A stretch of 64,000 nucleotides of DNA, taken from NCBI RefSeq assembly GCF_004916895.1, contig NZ_SNTZ01000005.1, forward strand, positions 62,001-126,000, given 5' to 3'. The translations under genes were made by a program, and so were the position numbers. The notes beneath the pieces were generated by a model. The model searched no databases and had not been told where the DNA came from. It saw nothing but the letters and a program-made list of their open reading frames with translations. This document shows, piece by piece, positions 14,308 to 22,547 of this stretch (within the stretch, counting starts at the first letter, position 1; the number at the start of each line of letters is the position of its first letter). The stretch comes from Flagellimonas alvinocaridis (GTDB lineage Bacteria; Bacteroidota; Bacteroidia; Flavobacteriales; Flavobacteriaceae).

Positions 14308-16368
14308 ATGATACTCAGAACACTTTTCGTAATGTTACTGTTGCTGGGCAGCCCTTTTTTCTATGGATATGGGAATTCAGCAAACCCATCTTTTTTTGAA
14401 TTTGGATGCCTTACCTTGGACGGTTCCCTCTCAGATAGCACCAGGGTTGCGAGGGCTGCATCTACACCAGTTTTGGAAAGCCCATTTTATGTAGCGTTTT
14501 TTCCAGAGGGCGGGCAACTTGTTAACGGACACCTCAACCAGGTTGCTTTTAAGGTTATGGACGCCAATGGTGTTGGATTGGAAGTGTCCGGAGAAATTAG
14601 AGAGGACAATAACATTAAAGTGCGCGATATCGCCACCACCAAACTGGGGGTAGGCAAGTTTCAATTGTTGCCCCGAAATGGTATCGCCTATAAAGCATTC
14701 ATCCATCACAAAGGAAGATTCCATGAGTTTGAGTTGCCCAGAAGCAATGCCGAGGGAGTGGTAATGCAAGTAATAGAGCATCCAAACCGTTTTCAAATTA
14801 ATATAAGTTCTACCTTTCGCCGGGGTATCGATGGTTTTTTATTTGTTGCGGAGCAGCGACAAGGGACAATCCTACATTCCAATTTAAAAGGTCAGGAGTC
14901 AGGGGCCATTGTTACACTGCCCAAAGAAGATTTGCAACATGGGGTTGTGCAGCTTACCCTTTTCAACAATTTGGGCGAAATGATCAGTCAGCGTTTGGTG
15001 TTTCATAAACAGGAAGAAACTGTTTCCAAAGTGCAGTTGCTACCCTCCAAATCGGAATTCGGGCAGCAAGAGAAGGTGAGTCTGCGCATCCATCTAGCCC
15101 CTTCTATTGATGAAGGTAGGGGAAGGGCTTCTCTTTCGGTCATTAAGGTGGATGAACCAAGTGCCCCAGCCTCACAAAATTTGGATTTTCAAGATGACGA
15201 GGCCAAGCAGCTTTTGGATATACTACTGATGACCAAAGATGTTCGAACCTATGGTTCTTCATTGGGGACATCTTCCCATTTTTCTGGAAAGAGAACCGTT
15301 TTGGAAAAAGGAGTAACCCTTAGTGGAACCATCAAAAAATCAGTAGATCACCAATCTGTTCCGGCTTTGGTGTCCCTCTCCTATAAAAATGACGATGCCA
15401 TTGGTTATGATCAGGTTCAAACCGATGAAAATGGAAGATTTGAGTTCCGAAATCTGGATTTTCCTGATACCACCATGGTTATCCTGCAAGCCAAAAAATT
15501 GAACATGGGTCCTCATAAAAAAGTAAGTAAAGAACAGCAAACGTCAGATGTTTTCATTTCATTGGACAATGTGGGGCATCAGCAGGTGGCTGTGGGCGAG
15601 GCAATGAACGAATTGTTCCCAAACTTAAACCTTAACGAGGGTAAGCGGAACATCCAAGGCGATAGCAAGGAAGTTTACACCTTGGATGCCGATGACCATA
15701 CCATAATCCTTGAGGAAGTAAAGGTGGAATCAGATGAGTCCAAGAAAAAAGAATATTATGCGAAGCGTCGATTATTGATAAAGGATCCTTCGCATACGGT
15801 AGACTTTGATGAGGTTCCTAAAACCCTTATTGGAAGTGGGAGTTTGCTCAATGTCTTGCAAGGGAGGTTGCCTGGGGTTTCAATTCGTGGTAATGCAATA
15901 TATCTGCGGGGAAATAGTTCTTTAAAAGGGAACAATCAAGCGTTGATTTTGATTGACAACATGCCTACGGATAGCTCGGCGGTCTTGGGACTGAGTCTCC
16001 ATGAAATCGATTTTATAGACATTGTTAAAGGGCCCAGAACGGCCATTTATGGAGCGCGGGCAGGTAATGGCATAGTGGCCATCTACACCAAAACCGGTGT
16101 TCAAAAGCAAACCGAAAAGAAAACCAAAATCGCCATTCTTAGCTTTAAGCATCCAGGATTGGTGCAAGCGGGCCAAAATACTTCCGAGAAAAATAAAACC
16201 AAGAAGGCAGATGTACTGTTTTGGAATCCAGACGTAGTTTTGGACAAACCTGAAACGACGATTTCCTTTAACACAGCTGATGCCGCGGGTACCTATCAAA
16301 TTGTGTTGGATGGTGTCACTCCAAGTGGCGAACCACTTTTGGCACGAACATATATCGAGGTGAAATAA
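14308..16368 (+). CDS. TonB-receptor plug-domain protein with macroglobulin-like domains, no beta-barrel
   Basis: This 686-residue protein has a signal peptide (MILRTLFVMLLLLGSP). An N-terminal MG2-like beta-sandwich region follows (VAFFPEGGQLVNGHLNQVAF). A carboxypeptidase-regulatory-like domain sits around residues 335-400 (GVTLSGTIKKSVDHQSVPALV, TDENGRFEFRNLDFPDTT). Near residues 505-600 is a TonB-dependent receptor plug of SusC type (LLNVLQGRLPGVSIRGNAIYL, LILIDNMPTDSSAV, IDIVKGPRTAIYGARAGNGIV). A SusC barrel is absent; the protein ends in a short beta domain. It is probably an envelope protein rather than a transporter. The GH16 gene starts 24 bases downstream. The start at 14308 gives the signal peptide; a TTG 10 codons upstream is possible. 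Confidence 0.8.
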   Translation: MILRTLFVMLLLLGSPFFYGYGNSANPSFFEFGCLTLDGSLSDSTRVARAASTPVLESPFYVAFFPEGGQLVNGHLNQVAFKVMDANGVGLEVSGEIREDNNIKVRDIATTKLGVGKFQLLPRNGIAYKAFIHHKGRFHEFELPRSNAEGVVMQVIEHPNRFQINISSTFRRGIDGFLFVAEQRQGTILHSNLKGQESGAIVTLPKEDLQHGVVQLTLFNNLGEMISQRLVFHKQEETVSKVQLLPSKSEFGQQEKVSLRIHLAPSIDEGRGRASLSVIKVDEPSAPASQNLDFQDDEAKQLLDILLMTKDVRTYGSSLGTSSHFSGKRTVLEKGVTLSGTIKKSVDHQSVPALVSLSYKNDDAIGYDQVQTDENGRFEFRNLDFPDTTMVILQAKKLNMGPHKKVSKEQQTSDVFISLDNVGHQQVAVGEAMNELFPNLNLNEGKRNIQGDSKEVYTLDADDHTIILEEVKVESDESKKKEYYAKRRLLIKDPSHTVDFDEVPKTLIGSGSLLNVLQGRLPGVSIRGNAIYLRGNSSLKGNNQALILIDNMPTDSSAVLGLSLHEIDFIDIVKGPRTAIYGARAGNGIVAIYTKTGVQKQTEKKTKIAILSFKHPGLVQAGQNTSEKNKTKKADVLFWNPDVVLDKPETTISFNTADAAGTYQIVLDGVTPSGEPLLARTYIEVK

Positions 16369-16392
16369 TGCCAATAAATTTCAGTAGTGCGA

Positions 16393-17175
16393 ATGACAAA
16401 AATGATATCCATTGTATTGTTGATGGCTTGTGTGGCCTTGTCTTGGAGCGAATGGACTCCCCAAGAAAATGCACCCGATTGGGTCGAAAATTTTGATGGT
16501 TCAAATGGATTGGACACCACAAGATGGTCTAAAATTCCCAGAGGAGGAGCAGACTGGAATCGTCGTATGAGCGATTATGATAGTTGCTATGCCCTGCGGG
16601 ATGGTAAATTGGTCCTCAGAGGAATCAACAATACATCGGTGCCTAGTGATACCGCCAAGTATCTTACTGGCGGAGTGTATACCAAGGATAAAGTAGGATT
16701 TGGTTTGGGTCGTTTGGAAATAAGGGCAAAGCTAAATAGCGCCACTGGTGCATGGCCTGCATTTTGGATGCTTGGGCAAGGAAAGAAATACCCCGGGGGA
16801 GGGGAAATTGACATTATGGAACACCTAAACCATGATGATATGGTCTACCAGACCGTTCATTCCACCTATACCATTGATTTAAAAATCAAGGATAATCCCA
16901 AGCACTATGGAACAGCTTCCATCAACAAAGATGGATTTAATATATACGCTGTTGAAAAATATCAGGATAGTGTAGTGTTCTATGTCAACCATAAAAGAAC
17001 GTTTGGTTATCCAAGGATTGAAACGGACAAGCCCGAACAGTTTCCGTATGCGGATGGTGACCATTATCTTTTATTGGATATGCAGTTGGGCGGTAGTTGG
17101 GTGGGGAAGGTAGATGCATCGGAATTGCCTGTTGAGATGGAAATCGATTGGGTGCGATTTTATGCTTTTGAATAG
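16393..17175 (+). CDS. Glycoside hydrolase family 16 (laminarinase/beta-glucanase-like)
   Basis: The 260-residue protein has a signal peptide (MTKMISIVLLMACVALSWS) and one GH16 domain. The catalytic motif EIDIME lies near residues 138-143 and supplies the nucleophile and acid/base glutamates. LGRLEIRAKLNSATGAWPAFWML before it and EIDWVRFYAFE at the end are typical of bacterial laminarinase-like GH16 enzymes. It would cleave beta-1,3 or beta-1,3/1,4 glucans. It has no C-terminal sorting domain, so it is likely periplasmic or outer-membrane. The ATG at 16393 is used; a GTG two codons upstream is possible. It follows the plug gene by 24 bases, so they probably share a transcript. Confidence 0.92.
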   Translation: MTKMISIVLLMACVALSWSEWTPQENAPDWVENFDGSNGLDTTRWSKIPRGGADWNRRMSDYDSCYALRDGKLVLRGINNTSVPSDTAKYLTGGVYTKDKVGFGLGRLEIRAKLNSATGAWPAFWMLGQGKKYPGGGEIDIMEHLNHDDMVYQTVHSTYTIDLKIKDNPKHYGTASINKDGFNIYAVEKYQDSVVFYVNHKRTFGYPRIETDKPEQFPYADGDHYLLLDMQLGGSWVGKVDASELPVEMEIDWVRFYAFE

Positions 17176-17253
17176 CGGATTGCCCAAACCAATCATGTTC
17201 AAGAGTAATGTTTAACGTGAATTTAACGAGCGTCAATGTCCTAAAGCGTTGAC

Positions 17254-17288
17254 TTGATGTAAAACTTTAACAATTTTTCTTACTTTTG
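17254..17288 (+). promoter_or_regulatory. Promoter of the thioredoxin-like gene
   Basis: TACTTTTG at 17281-17288 matches the -7 consensus. A TTG at 17254-17256 lies 24 bases upstream, a little beyond the usual spacing. Transcription would begin about 15 bases before the ATG at 17311. Confidence 0.4.
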
Positions 17289-17310
17289 GCTAGTAAACCA
17301 GAGAATACAT

Positions 17311-17607
17311 ATGTCTAAATTTGGTGAACTCATAGATTTAAAGGTCCCAGTGTTGTTGGACTTTTATGCAGAGTGGAACGAACAATCCACTTCCATGCAC
17401 CCAGTTCTACGCGATGTGGCTGCAGCCCTCGGCGACAAGGGAAAGGTAATAAAAATTGATGTGGACAAAAACAAGGAATTGTCGCAAGCCTTACGAATAA
17501 AGGGATTGCCCACGTTGATGATTTACAAAAAAGGAGAAATGGTCTGGCGACAGAGCGGCGAACAAGACGCCAATACGCTCATCGGCATACTCAACGAATA
17601 TATTTAA
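17311..17607 (+). CDS. Thioredoxin-fold protein lacking the active-site cysteines
   Basis: This is a 98-residue thioredoxin-like protein. The fold is clear: LLDFYAEW at residues 15-22, then DVAAALGDKGKVIKIDVDKN, then the cis-proline stretch GLPTLMIYKKGEMVWRQSG. Where a thioredoxin has WCGPC, this protein has WNEQS, so both redox cysteines are replaced (Asn23 and Ser26). It contains no other cysteine and cannot catalyse disulfide exchange. A structural or binding role is more likely. From memory very similar proteins occur in other flavobacteria, which would mean the loss is conserved. It ends at a strong terminator. Confidence 0.85.
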   Translation: MSKFGELIDLKVPVLLDFYAEWNEQSTSMHPVLRDVAAALGDKGKVIKIDVDKNKELSQALRIKGLPTLMIYKKGEMVWRQSGEQDANTLIGILNEYI

Positions 17608-17632
17608 GCGAGGTTTTCACCTCGCTTTTTTT
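17606..17632 (+). terminator. Rho-independent terminator after the thioredoxin-like gene
   Basis: Arms AAGCGAGG (17606-17613) and CCTCGCTT (17620-17627) form an 8-bp stem with a 6-base loop, followed by a run of T. The left arm overlaps the stop codon of the plus-strand gene, and the T-run abuts the stop of the convergent DUF2723 gene. Confidence 0.9.
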
Positions 17633-20600
17633 ATGGTTGTTCCACTGCTACGGTATCTTCAATAGCTTCTATGGTGTCTAGGGAAATAGAGTCTTCCAAG
17701 TCGGGGTTGATTTCCAAGGCAGGTTCCTCAAAAGCATCTTCTTCATCACCCATAAACTGTGAGAATTTGTCAATATAATCATTGAAAATCAAGGTTTCTG
17801 ATTCGGCCAATTCCCTATCCTTGTTCTCGATAAGAATGTCAATGTTTCTTCTGTACGCCTGCATGTCGGCCAAGATGTCTTCAATCCTATCATACTGCTC
17901 ATCCAAAGGTGCTCCTGCATAGTATTCCAGACGTTCTTGATAAATCTTTTTCAACTTTTCAAATAATGCCCTGGCTTTCTCCGTATCGCCCACTTTGTAG
18001 TAGCCATCCACAAAAGGTTCCACAAATGCGTAGAAACCGTATTTGTCTACAGGCATATTGGTCATGGTAAGCTCAATTACTTCACGAGCCTTGTCTATTT
18101 TGTTTTCCGCAATCAGGGTCTCCATTAATCTAGCCAAATTGCCCCTAAAGGATAGGCCTTGGGAACGGGTTTGCGGGTCATGGTAGATCTTGTCGCTTCC
18201 AGAATTTCCCCAATCCCATTTTTTAACGATGTCAAACATGAGGTCGCTATCTATCCTTCCCATTTCAAAAGAGTTTCTACTCTCGGTTTTAATGGGGACC
18301 AATTTATAGACCAGTCCATCCAATTGAAGATAATCTTTCATCCAGATATATTCTGCACTATCAAAGCTACCTCCTGAAAAGTATATGGGACGTTTCCAGT
18401 CATTGTTCGCAATGAGGTCCAGCATTAAGATTCTGTTTTTTGGAAGGGCGCTTTGCGGCAGATCTATATCAATGTAATCCAATATCAAAGCAGAGTCCTT
18501 TTCTTTTACAAGACCGCTTTCCAAAACATTCTTTTTATTTACGGGGATGCGGATTTTGTTCGTAGGATAATAGACAATGTCCAATGTGCTCTCAGGATAT
18601 TGGCTGATATCCGCACCCCTACTTTCCATAATATGTCTGTACTTGGTTTGCGGCTTATCGCTGCCCACCCAATTCATAAAGTCCTTGATGCTCCACCGAT
18701 TATCCGTTACATTTTGATAGTAGATGGCATCCCGTGTACCATAACGGTATTTGTCATGGGTTAGTTGAGAAGGAATAGGATCGCTCTCATAGGCTTTTCG
18801 TTTCATTTGGTCTATGTACCAATCGGTGGCAAATAGGCTGGTGTTCACAACTCGAACATCGGTACGGTACTGCTCTATTTCCTGCACGTACCAAAGTGGA
18901 AAAGTATCATTATCGCCAATAGTGAACAAAATACCCCCAGCATCTTCTTGACAGCTATCTAAATACGCTTTTGCAGTGGATTGGGCTGTGTAACGTCCAG
19001 TACGGTCATGGTCGTCCCAGTTTTCAAACGCCATCAAAAGAGGAACGGCCAAAATACAAAGTGTGGTAATCAACGGAGCGGCTATCTTGGCAGACAACAG
19101 TTTCTTGAATTCCTCAAATAGACCATAGACCCCTATTCCTATCCAAATACAGAAAATGTAAAAAGACCCCACTAAAGAATAGTCCCTTTCCCTAGGCTGA
19201 AAAATATAGGGATTGGTGTAGAACTGAATGGCCAGTCCAGTAAATATGAAGAAGACAAACAATACCCAAAAGTACTTTGGGTTTCTAGAAACAAGGAAAA
19301 CAATCCCAATGATTCCCAAAAGTAGCGGAAGGAAGAAATAGGTGTTTCTGCCTTTATTGTTTTTCCATTCAGTGGGTAGGTTTTCTTGGCTTCCCAATTG
19401 CATGCTGTCCAAAAAGCCAATGCCACTGAGCCAATGCCCATTTTCATCATATCTGCCTTGGACATCGTTTTGTTTACCTACAAAATTCCACATAAAATAG
19501 CGCATGTACATATACCCAAACTGGAACTCAAAAAGATATCGTAGGTTTTGGCCAAGAGTAGGTGGCTCTACTTCAATGTACTCACCAAACTCACGTAAAA
19601 ACCGAATGTATTGTTCAGTATCCAACTCCCCTTGCGAATAGGCAGTTTTAAATTGGTTTACGGCTTCCCTAAGATCATTGTTGGAAATGTATTCGGACTT
19701 GATACGGAAATCCAGGGCGCCAAAGTAGCGCATGTAATTTTCTGCGTGTTGGCCACTCCACATTCTGGGAAGGAATCCCACATGTTTTGCGTTGGGTCCT
19801 TGAAGAGCACCTTTGTAATGGTTTACAATAACGTACTTACCTAGTTGTAAATCTTTTTCATATTTGGGACTTTCGTCCTTGTCTTCTCCAGCCGGGGCAA
19901 ATGCATCGGAGTAATACGCTCCATAAAATGGACTTTCCACACCGGGATATTGCTCACGATTATAATAGGCCAACAGTGCCCGGGCATCAGCAGGGTTGTT
20001 CTCATTTACCACGGTCTTTGCATTGGCTCGAATGGGCAACATCAACCAAGAAGAAAATCCAAGTAAAACAAACATGAGGCACAATACAATGATGTTGCCT
20101 GTATAAAAATGGTGTTTTCGGGTATAGCTCAGTCCAAAATAGAAAGCAGCGATAAAAATCAATCCCATTATGATTGTTCCCGAGTTAAAGGGCAGCCCCA
20201 CTTCGTTGATAAAGAAGACTTCGCTCCAACCAAAAAGCTTTAAAACATAGGTAAGGGAGAATTTGTAGACCAAGATCAAAATAGTCACCACGGCAATATT
20301 GGCCAGCAAAAAATTCTTAACGTTGGTTTGCTTATACTTTTTAAAATAATAAAGCAATCCTATGGATGGAATGGCCAAAAAGCCCATAAACTGGATTCCG
20401 AAGGTAAGTCCGATCAAAAAGCAAATCAGTAGTAGCCAACGATGACCTCTCGGGTCATCCAAATTGTCGGTCCATTTTAATCCCAGCCATAGCAATAAGG
20501 CCATGATCAAGCTTGCCATGGCGTAAACTTCGGTCTCTACGGCATTGAACCAGAAACTATCTGAAAATGTAAAGGCCAAAGCACCGACAAGACCACTACC

Positions 20601-20969
20601 TAAAATAGCTATGGCCTGACTATTGCCAATGGATTTGTTCTTTACAATAAGCTTCCTGACTAAATTGGTTATGGTCCAAAACGTGAACAATACTGTAAAA
20701 GCACTGGAAACTATGGATACGGCATTGACCATTAATGCAATCTTTGAAGTGTCCCCAAAGGCAAACATGGCAAAAAAAGCACCTATCATTTGTAAAAGTG
20801 GTGCTCCAGGAGGGTGGCCCACCTGTAATTTTGCCGAAGTGGAAATGTATTCCCCTGCGTCCCAAAAACTTCCTGTAGGTTCAACGGTCAGGGCATAAAC
20901 AATAAAGGCTATGGCGAAGGAAGTCCATCCAAGGATGGTGTCCCATTTTTTGAAGTCTTTTGCAAACAT
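17631..20969 (-). CDS. DUF2723 multipass membrane protein (GT117/TMEM260-like glycosyltransferase)
   Basis: The 1112-residue protein has about 12 or more membrane helices in its first 650 residues and a soluble C-terminal half with helical, TPR-like repeats (residues about 940-1060), then an acidic tail. The N-terminus has the DUF2723 signature VEPTGSFWDAGEYISTSAKLQVGHPPGAP, a motif of GT-C glycosyltransferases with a conserved Asp. The eukaryotic relative TMEM260 is a protein O-mannosyltransferase (CAZy GT117). In Bacteroidota the substrate is not established; protein O-glycosylation in the envelope is a reasonable guess. It is a single gene, converging on the thioredoxin-like gene. Confidence 0.85.
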   Translation of the reverse strand: MFAKDFKKWDTILGWTSFAIAFIVYALTVEPTGSFWDAGEYISTSAKLQVGHPPGAPLLQMIGAFFAMFAFGDTSKIALMVNAVSIVSSAFTVLFTFWTITNLVRKLIVKNKSIGNSQAIAILGSGLVGALAFTFSDSFWFNAVETEVYAMASLIMALLLWLGLKWTDNLDDPRGHRWLLLICFLIGLTFGIQFMGFLAIPSIGLLYYFKKYKQTNVKNFLLANIAVVTILILVYKFSLTYVLKLFGWSEVFFINEVGLPFNSGTIIMGLIFIAAFYFGLSYTRKHHFYTGNIIVLCLMFVLLGFSSWLMLPIRANAKTVVNENNPADARALLAYYNREQYPGVESPFYGAYYSDAFAPAGEDKDESPKYEKDLQLGKYVIVNHYKGALQGPNAKHVGFLPRMWSGQHAENYMRYFGALDFRIKSEYISNNDLREAVNQFKTAYSQGELDTEQYIRFLREFGEYIEVEPPTLGQNLRYLFEFQFGYMYMRYFMWNFVGKQNDVQGRYDENGHWLSGIGFLDSMQLGSQENLPTEWKNNKGRNTYFFLPLLLGIIGIVFLVSRNPKYFWVLFVFFIFTGLAIQFYTNPYIFQPRERDYSLVGSFYIFCIWIGIGVYGLFEEFKKLLSAKIAAPLITTLCILAVPLLMAFENWDDHDRTGRYTAQSTAKAYLDSCQEDAGGILFTIGDNDTFPLWYVQEIEQYRTDVRVVNTSLFATDWYIDQMKRKAYESDPIPSQLTHDKYRYGTRDAIYYQNVTDNRWSIKDFMNWVGSDKPQTKYRHIMESRGADISQYPESTLDIVYYPTNKIRIPVNKKNVLESGLVKEKDSALILDYIDIDLPQSALPKNRILMLDLIANNDWKRPIYFSGGSFDSAEYIWMKDYLQLDGLVYKLVPIKTESRNSFEMGRIDSDLMFDIVKKWDWGNSGSDKIYHDPQTRSQGLSFRGNLARLMETLIAENKIDKAREVIELTMTNMPVDKYGFYAFVEPFVDGYYKVGDTEKARALFEKLKKIYQERLEYYAGAPLDEQYDRIEDILADMQAYRRNIDILIENKDRELAESETLIFNDYIDKFSQFMGDEEDAFEEPALEINPDLEDSISLDTIEAIEDTVAVEQP

Positions 20970-21089
20970 ATTGGATGGTGGTTAACCAAGTTGTGGCGAA
21001 TTTAGTAAATATAGAAGAGACGATTGGCCATTTTTGGAAAAGCTTTAACAGGATAGTGCGGAAAAATAGCAGCTAATCTTGCTAAAATA

Positions 21090-21120
21090 TTTGTTGAAAC
21101 CAAAGTTTGTTATAAATTTG
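21090..21120 (+). promoter_or_regulatory. Promoter of tRNA-Gln
   Basis: TTTG at 21090-21093 and TAAATTTG at 21113-21120 are separated by 19 bases, matching the Bacteroidota sigma-A promoter. It would start near 21127. A small hairpin (GCTGAA at 21132-21137, TTCAGC at 21143-21148) is in the leader before the mature tRNA. Confidence 0.75.
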
Positions 21121-21161
21121 CACGCTCAAAAGCTGAATCAAGTTCAGCAGAATTTTGGTAC

Positions 21162-21233
21162 TGGCCTATGGTGTAATTGGCAACACTACTGATTTTGGTT
21201 CAGTCATTCTAGGTTCGAGTCCTAGTAGGCCAA
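21162..21233 (+). tRNA. tRNA-Gln (anticodon TTG)
   Basis: The 72-base sequence folds into a cloverleaf. The acceptor arm pairs TGGCCTA (21162-21168) with TAGGCCA (21226-21232). The anticodon arm has stem ACTGA/TCAGT and loop TTTTGGT with anticodon TTG. The T arm has TAGGTTCGAGTCCTAG. The discriminator is A and CCA is not encoded in full. It reads CAA and CAG codons. It is a single tRNA gene with its own promoter and terminator. Confidence 0.97.
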
Positions 21234-21236
21234 CAG

Positions 21237-21274
21237 AAAGCCTCCCAAGTGTAATACTTTGGGAGGCTTTTTTA
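21237..21274 (+). terminator. Terminator after tRNA-Gln
   Basis: A long stem forms between AAGCCTCCCAA and TTTGGGAGGCTT around a short loop, with one bulge, followed by a T-run ending near 21274. It is just 3 bases after the tRNA 3' end. Confidence 0.9.
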
Positions 21275-21354
21275 TTTTGAACATTGTGAGTTTTCCAGGA
21301 CAAGAGGATTTGAGTCGGTTCAAGTTTTTTGAAATGTGAATACAATTGAAGTGT

Positions 21355-22458
21355 CTAACCGAAATGTTTTACGGCATAAAGTGATGCTTGGGCTTTCCTG
21401 CCTTCCAAATTCATGGTTCCCAGGCTTTCAAACCCAAACGGGGTTGATGGCTCCAATAACTTTTTTAATTCTCCGGAAATGAGAAGTTCTTGATCAAGGG
21501 ACTTGCACAGCTTTTGTATTCTGGCGGTAACATTAAGAACATCTCCTGTAAAAAATATTTCTTTTTTCAGGGCGCCAATTTCCCCTGTTGTTACCTTACC
21601 CACATGTAGCCCAGCCCTAAACGAAGGGATCACACCATAGGTTTTTATAAAAAAAGCTGATTTTTTGTTAAGATTGTCCTTCATGGCATAAAAACAACGT
21701 ACACAGTTTTGCCTAGATAGCCCCTTGTCTTGCTTCCAAGTGATTACAATTTCGTCCCCTATATATTGGTACACTTCGCCATTGTGTTTTATGATTGCGT
21801 TGGAAAGTTGGTTGTAGTAATCCCTTAAGAAACGGAAGTACTGTTTATGTCCCAATTGCTCTGCCAATGATGTGGAAGATTTCATGTCCAAGAACATAAA
21901 AATTCGGGACTCTTCTTTGGGTCGATGATATTTCCCCGAGAAAAAGTTGAGCAAGACATCATGTCCCAAATGTTCACTGATGCCAGAATAGAGCAAAGAG
22001 ACAAAAATGCTAAAAGCCAAGGATGCCATGGTGCTCAAAAAAGTAGGGCTGGTACTATAGTTTGAAAACTTTTGCCATACCTCAGAATCCCAAAGCGAAG
22101 TTTTTAACTCTATACTGGCCGCAATTGGATAGGCAATTAGGTTAATGGCCAACATGAACAGAAGATAAAATCCCATTTTGTAGAGGATTTTTTGTCCAAA
22201 ACCTTTGGACTTGAACAATTTGCCCAACCAAAAGACCTCTAAGGTCCCTACGGCCAAACCTACTACAAAGACTGCAAGGGATGCGAATAGGAAAACATCC
22301 CACGTAACCGTTATGTCCGTTTCAGGGCGTACGTTTTTGTATTCGGTGGCCATGGACTCAATAAGCAAAATAAACCAACTGAGCACCAGCCAAATGATTC
22401 CAAAAGGAAGAATACGCTTAATATAGTATACAGTCTTCGGATTTTGAAAAAACCTCAT
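21355..22458 (-). CDS. Membrane-bound class III adenylate/guanylate cyclase
   Basis: The 367-residue protein has about four membrane helices in its first 165 residues, then a class III cyclase domain (about 180-350). Metal-binding aspartates are in FMFLDMKSST and YIGDEIVITW, and the FFTGDVLNVTARIQKL region is typical. It makes cyclic nucleotide from NTP; the base choice cannot be told. It resembles Bacteroidota 'adenylate/guanylate cyclase domain' proteins with unknown input. The ATG at 22458 is used because it begins MRFFQNPKTVYYIKR just before the first helix; an earlier in-frame start adds a non-conserved 22 residues. It stands between tRNA-Gln and the surface protein gene. Confidence 0.88.
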   Translation of the reverse strand: MRFFQNPKTVYYIKRILPFGIIWLVLSWFILLIESMATEYKNVRPETDITVTWDVFLFASLAVFVVGLAVGTLEVFWLGKLFKSKGFGQKILYKMGFYLLFMLAINLIAYPIAASIELKTSLWDSEVWQKFSNYSTSPTFLSTMASLAFSIFVSLLYSGISEHLGHDVLLNFFSGKYHRPKEESRIFMFLDMKSSTSLAEQLGHKQYFRFLRDYYNQLSNAIIKHNGEVYQYIGDEIVITWKQDKGLSRQNCVRCFYAMKDNLNKKSAFFIKTYGVIPSFRAGLHVGKVTTGEIGALKKEIFFTGDVLNVTARIQKLCKSLDQELLISGELKKLLEPSTPFGFESLGTMNLEGRKAQASLYAVKHFG

Positions 22459-22547
22459 GCTGTAAAGGTAACAGGAATTTGGTATGAAAAAAGCGCTTGG
22501 ATTTTGGCCAAGGGCGTGGTTCAATATGCAGTGGCTTAAGTACTAGG

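Noticed and set aside
21121..21161. Second tRNA or small RNA in front of tRNA-Gln
   Set aside because: Only a 6-bp hairpin is present; the stretch is best seen as the 5' leader.
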